DNA of 64,000 nucleotides from Parasponia andersonii (lineage: Eukaryota > Streptophyta > Magnoliopsida > Rosales > Cannabaceae). Each line of letters starts with the position of its first letter. Position 1 is the stretch's first letter. This document shows positions 1-11,939 of this stretch, one piece after another. The notes under the pieces were generated by a model, which saw only the letters and a program-made list of their open reading frames with translations, was not told where the DNA came from and ran no database searches. Position numbers and translations under genes: made by a program. The stretch spans positions 271,811-335,810 of the forward strand of contig JXTB01000028.1 of NCBI GenBank assembly GCA_002914805.1. The letters run 5' to 3'.

Positions 1-751
1 CATGACATCGCATTTTTAAGATCGCACGTTAAAAGGAAGCTCCATTTTGTCCTAAAGAACTAATGGAGCTGGGGGGCAATTGTTGTGTGGTCTAACATCC
101 TAAGGTCGCATAAGTAAGGGTTAAGTTCGACCTCCTCCGTGTTGAATATGTGCGACCTCTTCCGCTTAGGTTATATGCGACCTCCTATGTATAGTCGTGT
201 GACCTCTATTGCATAAGTTATGTGCGACCTTCTCTATATAGGTTGTGAGCGACCTCTTCCGAAAGAAAAGGGAAACAAGTCTATGCTTCGTCAAATAGGA
301 AACCTGCAAGGAAAGGGAAACAGAAGTCCTCTATTTATGATCAACCAGTTACCCATTTTGAGTGGTTATCCAATTATGTTGATACTCGAATTGTATTACC
401 CGATTGTATAAGTTACCCGTTTTCACAATTAGGAACATTGGGTTACCCTCACCTATATAAAGGGGACTCGATGTTTCAGACGGAAGATTCCAATTTTCCA
501 ATATTCCGATTTTCTGATTTCAAAACTCTTAACTTCCGATTTGAGAGAGATTTCCAGACGAGACAATTCTAACTGAGTGCTTGTAATTCTCCATAAAATA
601 GTGAAGAACAGTGGACGTAAGCTCATCTTTTTTGGGGCTGAACTACTATAAAATCCTTTGTCTCTTTATTTGCTTTAATTAATAACTCAATTCACACAAG
701 TCATATCTCTTAATTTTTCTAAATTTATTGTTGATAAAACCTCCATCAACA
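1..751 (+). mobile_element. 3' end and 3' LTR of a Ty3/gypsy-type retrotransposon
   Basis: A polypurine tract with a six-G run (about 66-76) lies directly before TGTTG at 81, and the matching inverted end CAACA closes at 751, which gives a 671-bp LTR. A TATA-like box (CTATATAAAGG, about 453-463) lies in mid-LTR where U3 meets R. The order polypurine tract then LTR means this is the 3' LTR of a plus-strand element whose body lies left of the window. The tract style resembles Tat/Athila-type gypsy elements; that lineage call is inference. The target duplication cannot be tested because the left end is missing. Confidence 0.7.
125..262 (+). repeat. imperfect tandem repeat in the LTR U3
   Basis: The core GCGACCTC (or a near variant) recurs about five times at roughly 28-30-bp spacing between 125 and 262, separated by AT-rich spacers. 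Such arrays in U3 are often enhancer-like, but no activity can be read from the sequence. Confidence 0.7.
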
Positions 752-3700
752 CCTTCGAAGGAAGATATAAGCAACTATACCAGACAAATTAGGATACTAG
801 AAACTACTTTGGAGGATTGTCAGTGGTATATCAAGTTTTTCTTTGAAGGGATAGTTGTCAATCGATAAAGGGTGGACACTACCATTCAAAAAGGGGGCCT
901 GGGGAGAGCCTTAGAGCATAGGAAGAGGCAAGACTACCATGAAGGACTACTATGAAATTATGAGAGAGAGAGAGAGAAGATAGCCACTCACAAAGAATTG
1001 GTTAACCTTAAAGAGAGCTGGTTCAAGGAGTGGGATGCCCCCTACAGGTGGAGAAGATGGGAACAACTGGGGAAAACTAGCTTTTAGACTATACTTTTAT
1101 TTCAGTTGGTGTACACCATGTTTGTCTACGTATGGTTTTTTTGATTGCCTTGGTAGTTTGGCTTCACTAAATTTTAGTTTAATTTTTCTTTTAATTTTCC
1201 CAGATATGCTACTATTTTGCAATAGGGAATGTTTAAAATATAATATAAATTATAACAATTCAATGCTCTTCCCCATCATTGGTGTCTCTTAGAACCACAA
1301 AACTAAAATGGTAAGGACTGATGACAAATAATTGTCTAATTACATATAGTTACCTATTGATATTTGACCAAGTTTAATATTAGCTCTACACATTGGACAC
1401 TGTTATTAAAATAGAAAAAGTAACTTAAAAATTGTGACATCTATTTTAATGTCTTTTTATGTCTGGCTAAATACATAGCAAAATTCAATTGAAACTTTAA
1501 CCCACAGTTCTAGCAATGGATCTTCCAAATAAGTTCGACCCAATTGTCATTATGGTCAGTTGGCGATATGTAGGGTGTCATGGATGAGGAAAACTCAAGT
1601 CATCAGTTCTTTGAATGTCCTAATTTTGTAAGTTCAGCATATGTATTTTAGTACTCAAACTGGCATGGAACAAGAAATATGAATAATTTTACTTAACCCG
1701 AACTAGTTTCTTATTGTAGAGGGAAAAAGGATGTGGGTTTTTCCTTTAGAGAGACAAGAGACTGTCCTAACGATCGACAGATGTAATAATTGGATTGCTG
1801 AAGAGGATTGAACAAAAAGATATGGAAATTCACAAGCTAAAATCATTGTATAAACTGCTGAGAATTCCACTGGCAATATAACGGTTGTTATCTAGAAAGG
1901 ATGTGGTACTTGCTACCCATCCAAAGAAGCACATGGAATATTCTTTTGTCTGCCTAAAATGGTTTCTATAATCCAACATTTAGATGAACTCATTATATTA
2001 TTGTTGTCTAATACTATTAAATAATTATAACACAAGTTTGTACCAAGTATAAATCACAATTAATTAGATACTGATCGTGTATTTTTAGTTTTTTACTCAA
2101 CCACACCTACAAACAACTACCATACCAGAAAATCATTGTAACAACTTTCTAAACAATTACTAAAAAATATCTAGATTCATGATTGCTCCTTAGACATGTT
2201 TTGAACACGATTTGGCCAGCTAAAAATCTTCAATTAACCTGCTAAAAATTGATAACTAACCTAAAAGAATATATCTTAATCAATATCAATCAAATACCAA
2301 GATTTAAGAAAATTAACTAATCATTCCTTATAAATTCTGAAGTTGTTGTAACAGATCAGAGAATCTGATCACAAGAACTCATTAAATCAAATCAATTAAC
2401 TAATGAAAAATTAATTAATTGATGAGAAAATATTCGGCTTCTTTTAAGAACAAAAATCTTTATGAATTCACTATAACAACCTGTCGAAATTCATTGATTA
2501 ATAAGAGACAATATGATATTAGTCAAGAACAAAAGAATGAGGAAATAATCAATGATATATATGGTAAATATAAAAGAAATTGATGAAAAATTAGTAAGAA
2601 AAATATCTTACTCAAACTGAATAGCTACATACAAAATTTTATTTATATTTCACCAATATAGTCGTCAGAATCATCAAATATAGAAACAAAGCTCGTATAG
2701 ACACGTTCTAGAAGGTTTTATTAAAAAAAAAAAAACAAAGGTTTTATTGTTATAAAATAACACTGGTTGTAAAAACTGCAAACTTGTTGTAATAACTTCT
2801 CCTTCTCATTCATCAACTTAAGTTCTCAAAACTTTGCCATTTAGCTTTTGGATCTAACAATATATATATATATATATATATTATATATTATATAAATCAG
2901 CTGGAAAAGCTAGTATATCCTTAGCTAATTAACAAAGGAAATGAAGAGTTGTTTGTTACCTTTGCATACTTTTGTAATTATATGAGTTAGCCTGGAGGCT
3001 GCGATGTAGATCGTTGGGATAGGAGAGTAGTCAAAAGTGGTTCGTTGAATACTTTCAGTGCCTATTGACGTTCACAAAAGAGAAGAATATATGGTTGGGG
3101 AAGCTTTAGATTTGGGTTTTGCTTAGGTGGGGTTTCTTGGAGAAGTCAGACAAAAAAAGGTAAATTATGATTTTCATACAAAGACTTTTTGAAAAAGAAA
3201 AATCTTGGGATTATATTTGGTTGTGGAAGTAACTGAAATCTTTGCATTCAATGGTTGAAAGCTATTTCAAACCCTTTCTATATGTATACATATGCTTTAT
3301 TATTGTACATATATGGAGAAGATCCTATTCCTTAACGGCTATTCTTTCTTTGGAGCTAGACATTGATGGAAGCAGCATATGTATGATGACTTTGGTCCAC
3401 TTTGCACTTATTACTTGGGAAATATGTAGCTTCAATAATGACTACCTTTTTTTGCCCAATATTATTACTTTATCCCATAGACATATTTCAGGGTAATTCT
3501 TTAAATATTGGTCACTTTTTTCATCAACATGACTAACTACCTACCCACCATGGGTCTTAATTCGGAGTTTCACTTAAAACAATAAGAGTACTTAACTTTC
3601 ACTGATCTCAAATTCTGTTGGTGATAGATTTTGGAAATCATTTTTGCCTAGCTATAATTCCATTTTGAATTTTTTGGATGTTATTATTAGCTAATTTTTT

Positions 3701-4589
3701 ATCAAGTCTTTATGGAACTTTACAAAGAGTTTATACTATTTATTGAAGCATATGACATGATATGTTTACTTTTTGAGACTTTCAATTATCATNGGAATCG
3801 ATATCTCATAACCAGCTAAAAGAATTTTCTTCGAACTCATCATGCAAGGTGATAGAATATTTTAATTTAAAGGCATAATTTTCAATCTATGATATTCCTT
3901 AATTAGAAGAAGCATAATTTTGAGAAGCACATAGTGCCACTTTAATAAATAAGCGCCACAAATTAAACCAAAAAAATATTAGCGTTGTTTTTTTTCGGTT
4001 TGGGATGACAAATATTAATTTTTGCCCTTCTAACTTATTCCATGTGATGCTATGATGCTTGTGATGGGTAGGTATAATTTTCTTTCTCAATTTGGGTATT
4101 TTTCTTTTTGGCCTTTCGAAAACATTCCTTGTGTCCTAACACTTCGAATTCTATAAATCACTTCCATTATAAGGTGGGTATATATCTATATTTATTGTTT
4201 CAACCATAAGAGAAGAATAATTATAGTACTTTGTTGCTATCATATCAATCTCATCAATAAATTAGAGTTGTCACCTCAAACTAGGCCAGCACAAGTTCAG
4301 TTTAAAAGCTATCCTCCTCGGTTAGCATTTATATTAATTGGAAAATTAAGAATAATTTGAGGTTAGATTAGTATTTTGATGACTTTGGTTAGCAATAGCT
4401 CAATATATTATTTATCTTCGATCGTGTCAAATCATTTTATATATGTACTATCTAATAATTAAGATTGCATAAACCAAAAGCAATGGGGTTTGATCTGATT
4501 CCTGAAAAGAGATCATATGGTCAAAATTAATCATGAGATCAATTTTTTTTGTTCGTACGATCATTAATTAAGATGATTAGTTACGGTGT

Positions 4590-4592
<3 letters not shown>

Positions 4593-4638
<46 letters not shown>
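4593..4638. repeat. (TA)n microsatellite
   Basis: About 23 uninterrupted TA units. Confidence 0.95.
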
Positions 4639-4641
<3 letters not shown>

Positions 4642-5045
4642 GCAATGCTTGAAATGAGTCTATAGAACCTTGATAAACTTACATCGGACCTCTCTTAACA
4701 AATTAAATGTTAAGAAAGAAAAGAAAAGGAAAAAAAAAGCTATTTTCAAACTTGACGAGCTCGTAAAACTCACTTTAATTTTAAACACCTCATATGCAAG
4801 GTATTTCTATGGCGGCTTCAGAGTGGCAAAAAAGTACTTAATTTGTTGAAAAATCAAGAACAAAAGAAATAAAGCTAATCACAAAACTTGATTACTTTTT
4901 GTTCAGTTCATATATACATGGGCCACCTATTTTGTCGACCAACTCTTGAAAGCAGTTTGTTATAACCTGTAAAGATTTTTTTTTTTAAATAAAACTTGTG
5001 AACAAATTAGAACAATATGCCAATACAAGTATATATATATAGGAA

Positions 5046-5052
<7 letters not shown>

Positions 5053-5099
<47 letters not shown>
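5053..5099. repeat. (TA)n microsatellite
   Basis: About 23 uninterrupted TA units. The short frame across it is low-complexity (YI)n and not a gene. Confidence 0.95.
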
Positions 5100-5101
<2 letters not shown>

Positions 5102-5383
5102 AGTTTCAAACTAATTCAACTTCCTCAATAATTGAAAAAGGAAAAGTGATATATAGGATATATATTGGACCAGTTGGATTGGCACATCTACCAATTACAA
5201 TTGGACACTGATTTCATAACAACTAGACAAATTGGTGTATATTGCTTGATTGGTTAAGGTTGATGTTAATAGATTAGATTTTTATAAGACCAATTTAGGA
5301 ATAGAAGTGTGTGATTTCGTGGGGTATGAATTTTCAATCATTTAAGAAACCCATTTCTATATTATTATTATCAAATCAACATT

Positions 5384-5417
<34 letters not shown>

Positions 5418-6056
5418 ATATATAGACGTTGTTTTGTCCATTAATAAATGTTTGCAGTGCAGTGTTCTTATTTGACCTGCCATCTGCATGGAAGTGTTGC
5501 TAAAATATGGACGTTCTACCCTTTCTTTTCCTTGATGCTGTAGTTGCACGGCAATTAAATTAACGTGAGTTTGACTGTTCTTCTTAATTAGTTCATGTCA
5601 AAATATATAAATTGAACAACTAAATAATACTGAGTTATATATATTAATAATTTTTTTAAAACAAATAACTGTGATAACTTATCAATCTCACATTAATGAA
5701 TTATATTTTCCACTCATGCTTATAGACTTTTTTTGGATAAATATAGCTTTAAAATAAAATTACTGCTCATAAAATAAACAATAGTACACAATACTGCCAA
5801 AAGCCAAAAGAACGGAAAAAAAAAAAAAAAAACAATATTGCACTAACGATACGTGAGACAGACTTAGTTGTCACTTAAATAAGTCACTAGTGAAGAGGAT
5901 TTATTTGTTGTGTTTATATTTGGACCAAGTGAACCTTTAATGATTCAAATTGGCACCTAATCAAACTTTGGGCATCCAAAATTAGTGACTTAAGTTTCTT
6001 TCAATTAGTTCTCAATTATTTCCAGATTAGTATACCCTACTTATTAACTCTAATAT

Positions 6057-8344
6057 TGTAAAACCTGTTTGTTTTTTAAGGGTGTTTTGGTCTTTTGACC
6101 ATTTAAAAAAAATTCAAATTTGATTTAAACTGAAGTGATTTTTGATAATCAAGGACTAAAGTGCAATATTGTGGACTAAAATGAGAAAATTCTCGAGTGA
6201 GGGATTTATGAGCAAAGAATTATTGTCTATTTAAGCTTGGACACGGCCAAGCTGAATTTCAGCTCAAACTCTCTCTCTCCTCTCCCAAGTCTCTCTCAGC
6301 TCTCTCTCCCATTCACGGTGAAAAAAGCCGATTTTCCGGCATTGCTCCGACGAAACCTTTCCCGACGTCGACAAGGGCCGCTACCGGCCGGCGAAGAGAG
6401 CCCAGCTCCAGACGATCACCGCACAGTAGATCCTGCCGCCTGAAAACTCGCTGTTCACTAAAAATAGCCGAAAAACGCTGCAGCTTCCGAAGCTCGCCGG
6501 CGCCGATTCCGGCGACGTTTCACCGTGAAACCGATTGGGTTCAACTCGTCTCATCACGATCTTAAACATAATATATATATCTTGACTCCATATTGCTCGG
6601 ATTAAATTTTGCAATTTTTGTTAATTTTGAGCTATTTTAATTTTATATTTAATTTTTACAATCCGACCATTAGATCATAAAATAAACTTCATATTTGTGA
6701 TGTACTCGTTAAAACAAGAATTTTGATATATATATTGCCTATATTTGGTGACAGGCCCAAAAAGCTAAATCGAATAGTTTAGATCGTCTCAATTTAAATT
6801 CCGTGGGACCCGCATCCAAATTGGACAAATCATATATCTAACCTAGGGTTTTTGAGTGTTCTGAATCCAGTGGTAAAATTTGTTTCACGATTTGATACTC
6901 CGAATGAAAATCGATTTTTCAACCTATCAATCAAAAGGTTCGAAAACGACACCCGGACCTCCAAATGATACCAAACTTTTTCTATAGCTCCGTAACTCTA
7001 TTTGAACACTCGATTGAACTAGGGATTCAATTACCAGATTTTATACATGTTTAATTTGAAATTTTTCATTATATCTATTTTTGTGAAAAATCATGAATAA
7101 AATGATATTCTGATAAATTTCTGAAAATTATTGGATTATGCTAGGATTGGACTATATGAATTTTATACATTTTTTTATATTATGACCATGGTGTAAAACA
7201 GTGGTGTGCTACCCATATATAGTAAATCCCAGAATAATGCCAAGTTGAATTTTAAAGTATTGCTTGATTATATATTGCATGGTTATTATGCATATTTTGT
7301 TGCATATTGTACATATCATAGGATCACACGTGAGATACATCTTAGGTATCGCATTGTTGTAGTAGGCGGACTAGTACACTCGCCTTCGGTGAGAGCCCGT
7401 AAACCCGCGCGGAGTTTTTTTTTCTGATTATCCCCATTCGGTAAGTGTAGGCATTCAGTTATCCCTCCAGTTTGGTAGACTTAGACACATGGGTGTCCCT
7501 CCGTTTTTTTTTTGGATAGATATCAGGCAGAGAGTACTTAGTACACGTAGTACGAGTTACTCTAGTTCGTGATGTGAGGATGTGAGCTTATGGGATGGGT
7601 TGATTTATGATATGTACAATCTTACGATTTTTGAGTTTGGTTTTTAATATGTGATTATTCTGGATACCCCTTGTTTATAAATTTGGTTTGTAAATGAATT
7701 TTGGAAAAGACATTAACTATGCAGGTTTAATAAAAATTGTATCCATCTAAAAAGGTAATTGAATTTCTACTGAGCATTCACGTGCTCACTCCCTACTTCC
7801 TCCCATCTAAGGTGTTGACCTATTTTGTGGTAATTATTCTAGTGGCTTGCCAAGCATGTTTGGTATATGCTTGCAGTTCCAATTCTCTTCATTGGTTGGT
7901 TTGTATTCGGTATCAATTTCCCTTTCCTAAGTTAAATTTATTTAGTCAATAATAAAATATTTACTGAGTAGATGTATGAGGATGATTTTTTATTAAATTA
8001 AGTATTTAGAAAATAAAATGATTTTATGTAAATCATTTGAACATTGGTCTTAGGATTTTAATTTGAACTATTTCTATAAACTTCATGAATTAATAAAAGT
8101 TTTAAAACTAGTTAATTAGGATTTTCCCTTATCTTAAAAATGAAAAATTTTCTACAAATTTAAAACTAATAGATAGGATCCTGATTTTCTTTTAAATTTG
8201 TCCAATTTCTTAATTTACTTACTTTTGAGGACTAAACTTAAATTTCAAGTACTTAAATTTTCCTAAAATTTTAGAAACTACTATTCATCAATATTTTTAC
8301 TTAAAATTACTAAAAGTCAGGGGCTTAAATTTTCAATCGTGACA
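6057..8344 (+). mobile_element. solo LTR of a Ty3/gypsy chromovirus family
   Basis: The 2288-bp unit starts TGTAAAACCTG and ends TCGTGACA. It is flanked on both sides by AATAT (6052-6056 and 8345-8349), the 5-bp duplication expected from an LTR-element integrase. No polypurine tract precedes it and no primer site or coding region follows it. It shares organisation with the LTR at 11940-14137: the same ends, a CT-rich GC-richer block (6260-6520 versus 12160-12440), and a block near 7370-7420 that resembles 13265-13310. This is the standard product of unequal recombination between the two LTRs of one insertion. Confidence 0.88.
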
Positions 8345-8826
8345 AATATATGCACAAAAAAAAAACAAAAATAAAAAACAAAACTGAAATAGTCGAAGAA
8401 AAAGATATATAACATTTTTTTTTTCATAAATTCATATATACCTGGTCAACTTGAGAGATACATGATCAAATAAAACTAGCAATATCCTGACTAGGTTGGC
8501 ACTCTATTAACTCTAAATCGTGGGTTAACCACCCCAAAAAGTAGCTTTATTGAATAAAAAAGTACAAAAAAATATCAAATACAACCCGTCCGAAAAAATA
8601 AACGAAAAAAAAAAAAACACCTGAATAGAGAGAACAATCTTCTTGTGGGGCTCATTAAATCAATTTGGACAAAAACCCGAGTGTCGAAAACTCTATACGG
8701 AAGAAAGAGTACCCTTAAATTACTAGCGAAAGAAGTAATAAGGCAAAAGCAACATATCCCAAGCCACCAGCTTTGAGACAACAAAATCTGGAGAAGGGTG
8801 TCACTAGTACGAGTCCGACACATGAA

Positions 8827-8942
8827 TTAGCCAGCTTCAGAAACTTGATTTCCTTCCCTGCAAATGTGAGATTGTACTATATATATATACATAATTAGCC
8901 GGCTTGAGCAACTTATTTCCTTCCCTACAAATGTGAGATAGG

Positions 8943-8960
<18 letters not shown>
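8827..8960. repeat. imperfect tandem duplication, about 66-bp unit
   Basis: Two adjacent copies begin TTAGCCAGCTTCAG / TTAGCCGGCTTGAG, share CTTCCCTRCAAATGTGAGAT, and each ends in a TA run. They differ by several substitutions. A second short duplication (AAGGAGGAGACTAAT) follows at about 8987 and 9023, again around TA runs. Confidence 0.8.
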
Positions 8961-8988
<28 letters not shown>

Positions 8989-9049
8989 GAGGAGACTAAT
9001 TTACAAATATATATATATATATAAGGAGGAGACTAATCCACAAGATTTT

Positions 9050-9240
9050 TTTTAACTATGTATAATTATTAATTTAGTCAATAAAAATTTATTATTTTTT
9101 TATTATATATATTTTTTATAATAAAAAATAAAAAAATAATATTAATAATATCTATTTTTTTATATATTTTATTATAATCATTTAACTGTAAAAAAAAAAA
9201 TACGTAGTAGATTGGCAACCATATATATAAATATATATAT
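9050..9240. repeat. dispersed AT-rich short repeat, copy 1
   Basis: The segment ending in an A run, TACGTAGTAGATTGGCAACC and a TA tract (9188-9240) closely resembles 18478-18550 and more weakly 63760-63810. It is a small non-coding dispersed repeat, possibly MITE-like. Confidence 0.5.
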
Positions 9241-9955
9241 ATACACACGTGTGGAAAATAAGCGACTTACAAAGAGATCAACAGGCATGGAAACGCCAAG
9301 ACACTTCTTTATATCTACTTTTCAACATATAAACATATATTATAAGAAGAATCAACTTCAATACAAAGTTTATTCCAAAACCGCTCCCAGGCATAATGGA
9401 TAGCAATTGTGACAGCTTGGAGTTCTCCTTTGAAGGCACAAGGATCAAGAGATGCGCAAATTGTTGGAGTTTTGTGTTGTTTAAATACAAAGAAAAAAGA
9501 GATCTCTATAAAATATCAAGCCTTTGCCTATGCATTTAGTCATGATGGAGGGTAATTAATGAACCACCTATTAATAGACTCTTATGGCTCGCACGGACGT
9601 AAGATGTGGGTAGTGAGATTGCCACAAGGGCATGCCACGTGACAGAATCTGACTCTAGAAACGATTTACCAGTGATACGATGCAAGTAATCTTACTGCGA
9701 TGTTTCCCCTACACAAATCAGTCTTTAACAATAATTTCTAAAAATGACCCCACAACTCAAGGAACCAAGGGAACTTCGAGCATCACCATGCATTAGTATA
9801 ATTTACTTTTATTACCCACTCCAGAAGAGGCACAAAACCCCGGATGAATTTTAGGACTAATAGTAGGAATTATTTTACTTCTAGGCAATGGAGAATAGTT
9901 TAAGCTGACACACAATCAAACATGCATGCACTAGTCGTTTTTCTTATTACACTCC

Positions 9956-11881
9956 ATGCTGTATACTGATGCTTCAAAGATGGGTTTGAGATGTATCTTG
10001 ATGCAAAATGGTCGAGTTGTGACTTATGCTTCTCGTCAATTGAAGCCGCATGAAAAGAACTATCCCACCCATGATCTGGAACTTACAGCAGTGATATTTG
10101 CATTGAAGATTTGGCGATGTTACTTGTATGGTGTGAAGTTCGACATATTCTCCGATCATAAGAGTTTGAAGTATCTCTTTACTCAGAAGGATTTGAACTT
10201 AAGACAGCGAAGATGGGTTGAGTATATGGAGGATTATGACTTCGACCTATAATATCATCCTGGTAAAGCCAATGTTGTAGCTGATGCACTAAGTAAGAAG
10301 CTTCATGGTGCACTAGCTACACTAGTGTTTGAAGACTAGAAGAACTCAGATATGATTGATGATTACAACTTGCATTACTTCGAAAATGAAGGGGTTGCTT
10401 ACTTGAGCAACACTGTGATTTCACCATCTCTTCTCCAGACTGTCCAGCGGAGTCAATAGCAAGATAGGGAGTTGAGAACAATCTGGAACCGGCTTCAAAA
10501 TGGTGAGCAGTTAGATGGTTGGAGCACTAACAGAGAAGGGTTTTTGCTTTTTAGTGGGAAGTTGGCTGTAGCTGATGACCCTAATCTTCAAGAAACCATT
10601 CTAATTTAGGCTCACAAATCAAAGTTTATAGTACATCCGGGTAGTACCAAGATGTACCGGGACTTGAAGTAGCAGTATTGGTGGAAAAGTATGAAGAAGG
10701 ATATAGCTACTTTTATGGCTAAGTGTTTGACTTATCAGCAAGTCAAGGCTGAACATCAGAGACCAGTTGGATTACTTCAGCCGTTGCCAATTCCGGAATG
10801 GAAGTGGGACAAGATCACGATGGACTTCGTAACTAGTTTGCCGAAGACCTTGAGGAAGAAAAACGCAATTTGGGTGATAGTCGATCGGTTGACGAAGAGT
10901 GCTCACTTTATACCGATCCGGATTGACTACTCTCTCACTAAGCTCAGTAAACTATATGTGGAGAACATTATACACTTGTATGGTGTGCCTTTAAGCATAG
11001 TTTCTGATAGAGATCCAAGATTTATTTCCAAGTTTTGGAGAACCTTGCAGAAAGCGTTTGGTACGCAATTGGATATCAGTATAGCTCACCATCCTGAGAC
11101 AGATGGTCAGTCTGAAAGGACCATTCAGATTCTTGAGGACATGCTACGTTGTTACATACTGGACTTTGGTGAGAACTGGGATGACCATCTTCCTTTAGTG
11201 GAATTTGCTTATAATAATGGTTACCAGATCAGTCTGGGTGTGGCTCCATGTGACGTGTTATATGGGAGGCCATGTAGATCGCCTTTGTGTTGGGCAGAGC
11301 TCGAAGAGCGTGTTACTCTTGGACCTGAGTTGATTGAAGAGACTACTGAGAAGATCACGAGTATCCAAGAAAGACTCAAAGAGATTCAGAATTGCCAGAA
11401 GAGTTATGCTGACCTGAAGAAGCGTGAGATAGAGTTCGATACTGGTGATTCTGTATTCTTGAAAGTGACTCCAAAGCGAGAAGTGACAAGACTTAGGGTT
11501 AAGGGTAAGCTAACTCCAAGGTATATTGATCCCTTTGAGATCACTGAGAGAATTGGACCAATGGCGTATCGCTTAAATCTGCCTGCACAGTTGGGTCACG
11601 TGCATAATGTGTTTCACGTGTCAATATTGAAGAAGTACATGTCGGACCCATCTCATATTATTCAGTATGCGCATGTATCGATCTAAGAGGATGTGTCCTA
11701 TGAAGAGCAGCCTGTTCGTTTGTTGGCTAGAGAGTTGAAGGTGTTTCGCAACAGAGAGATTCCACTTGTCAAGGTGCTTTGGAAACGTCACAAGGAAGAC
11801 GAGGCTACTTGGGAACTCGAGACGAAGATATACAAGAAGTACCCTCATTTGTTTGACTTTCAGTCAAAAATTGTATTGTGA
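9956..11881 (+). pseudogene. Ty3/gypsy chromovirus pol fragment (RNase H, integrase, chromodomain)
   Basis: One reading frame runs the whole length without a frameshift but has six in-frame stops (10250, 10337, 10457, 10607, 10670, 11684), so it is dead. The order is RNase H (YTDASKMGL at 9959, DHKSLKYLF), then an integrase zinc-binding region in which the last expected Cys reads Tyr (CLTYQQ), then the integrase core with a D,D,E set (MDFVTSLP; SDRDPRF; TDGQSERTIQ). A GPY-like C-terminal domain and, after the last stop, a chromodomain-like tail (LVKVLWKRHKEDEATWELE) follow. Gag, protease and reverse transcriptase are absent, so the element is 5'-truncated at the start of RNase H. The chromodomain, large LTRs and motifs fit the Tekay/Del clade. 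Confidence 0.93.
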
Positions 11882-11926
11882 TGTAAATCTTGACTTGTAC
11901 TTTGAATTTCGGGACGAAATTCTTTT

Positions 11927-11939
11927 AAGGAGAGGAGAA
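11927..11939 (+). other. polypurine tract of the gypsy element
   Basis: AAGGAGAGGAGAA lies directly before the TGTAAAAACC start of the 3' LTR. It primes plus-strand DNA synthesis in this class. Confidence 0.85.

Larger units (their letters stand above)
752..6051. other. intergenic, no gene seen
   Basis: This AT-rich stretch has short frames only and no recognisable protein. A purine-rich patch at about 860-1080 may be old transposon debris. Pure TA runs occur at about 2860-2880, 4593-4638, 5053-5099 and 5396-5410, and an A run at 5817-5832. There is one unresolved base near 3793. Confidence 0.6.
8545..9480 (-). mobile_element. decayed LINE (L1-type) 3' fragment
   Basis: Read on the minus strand, about 9443-9270 encodes a stretch resembling the RNase H domain at the end of plant LINE ORF2: motifs GELQAVTIAIHYAWERFW, then EVDSSY, then KEVSWRFHAC. 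A second minus-strand patch (about 8815-8740) resembles the ORF2 C-terminus, and an AATAAAG-like signal near 8550 fits a LINE 3' UTR. The two patches are separated by a short duplication and TA-rich DNA (8827-9210). Stops and frame changes make it non-functional. Similarity is judged by eye. Confidence 0.45.

Noticed and set aside
5017-5211. 64-aa frame with Ile-Tyr repeats
   Set aside because: It translates a TA microsatellite.
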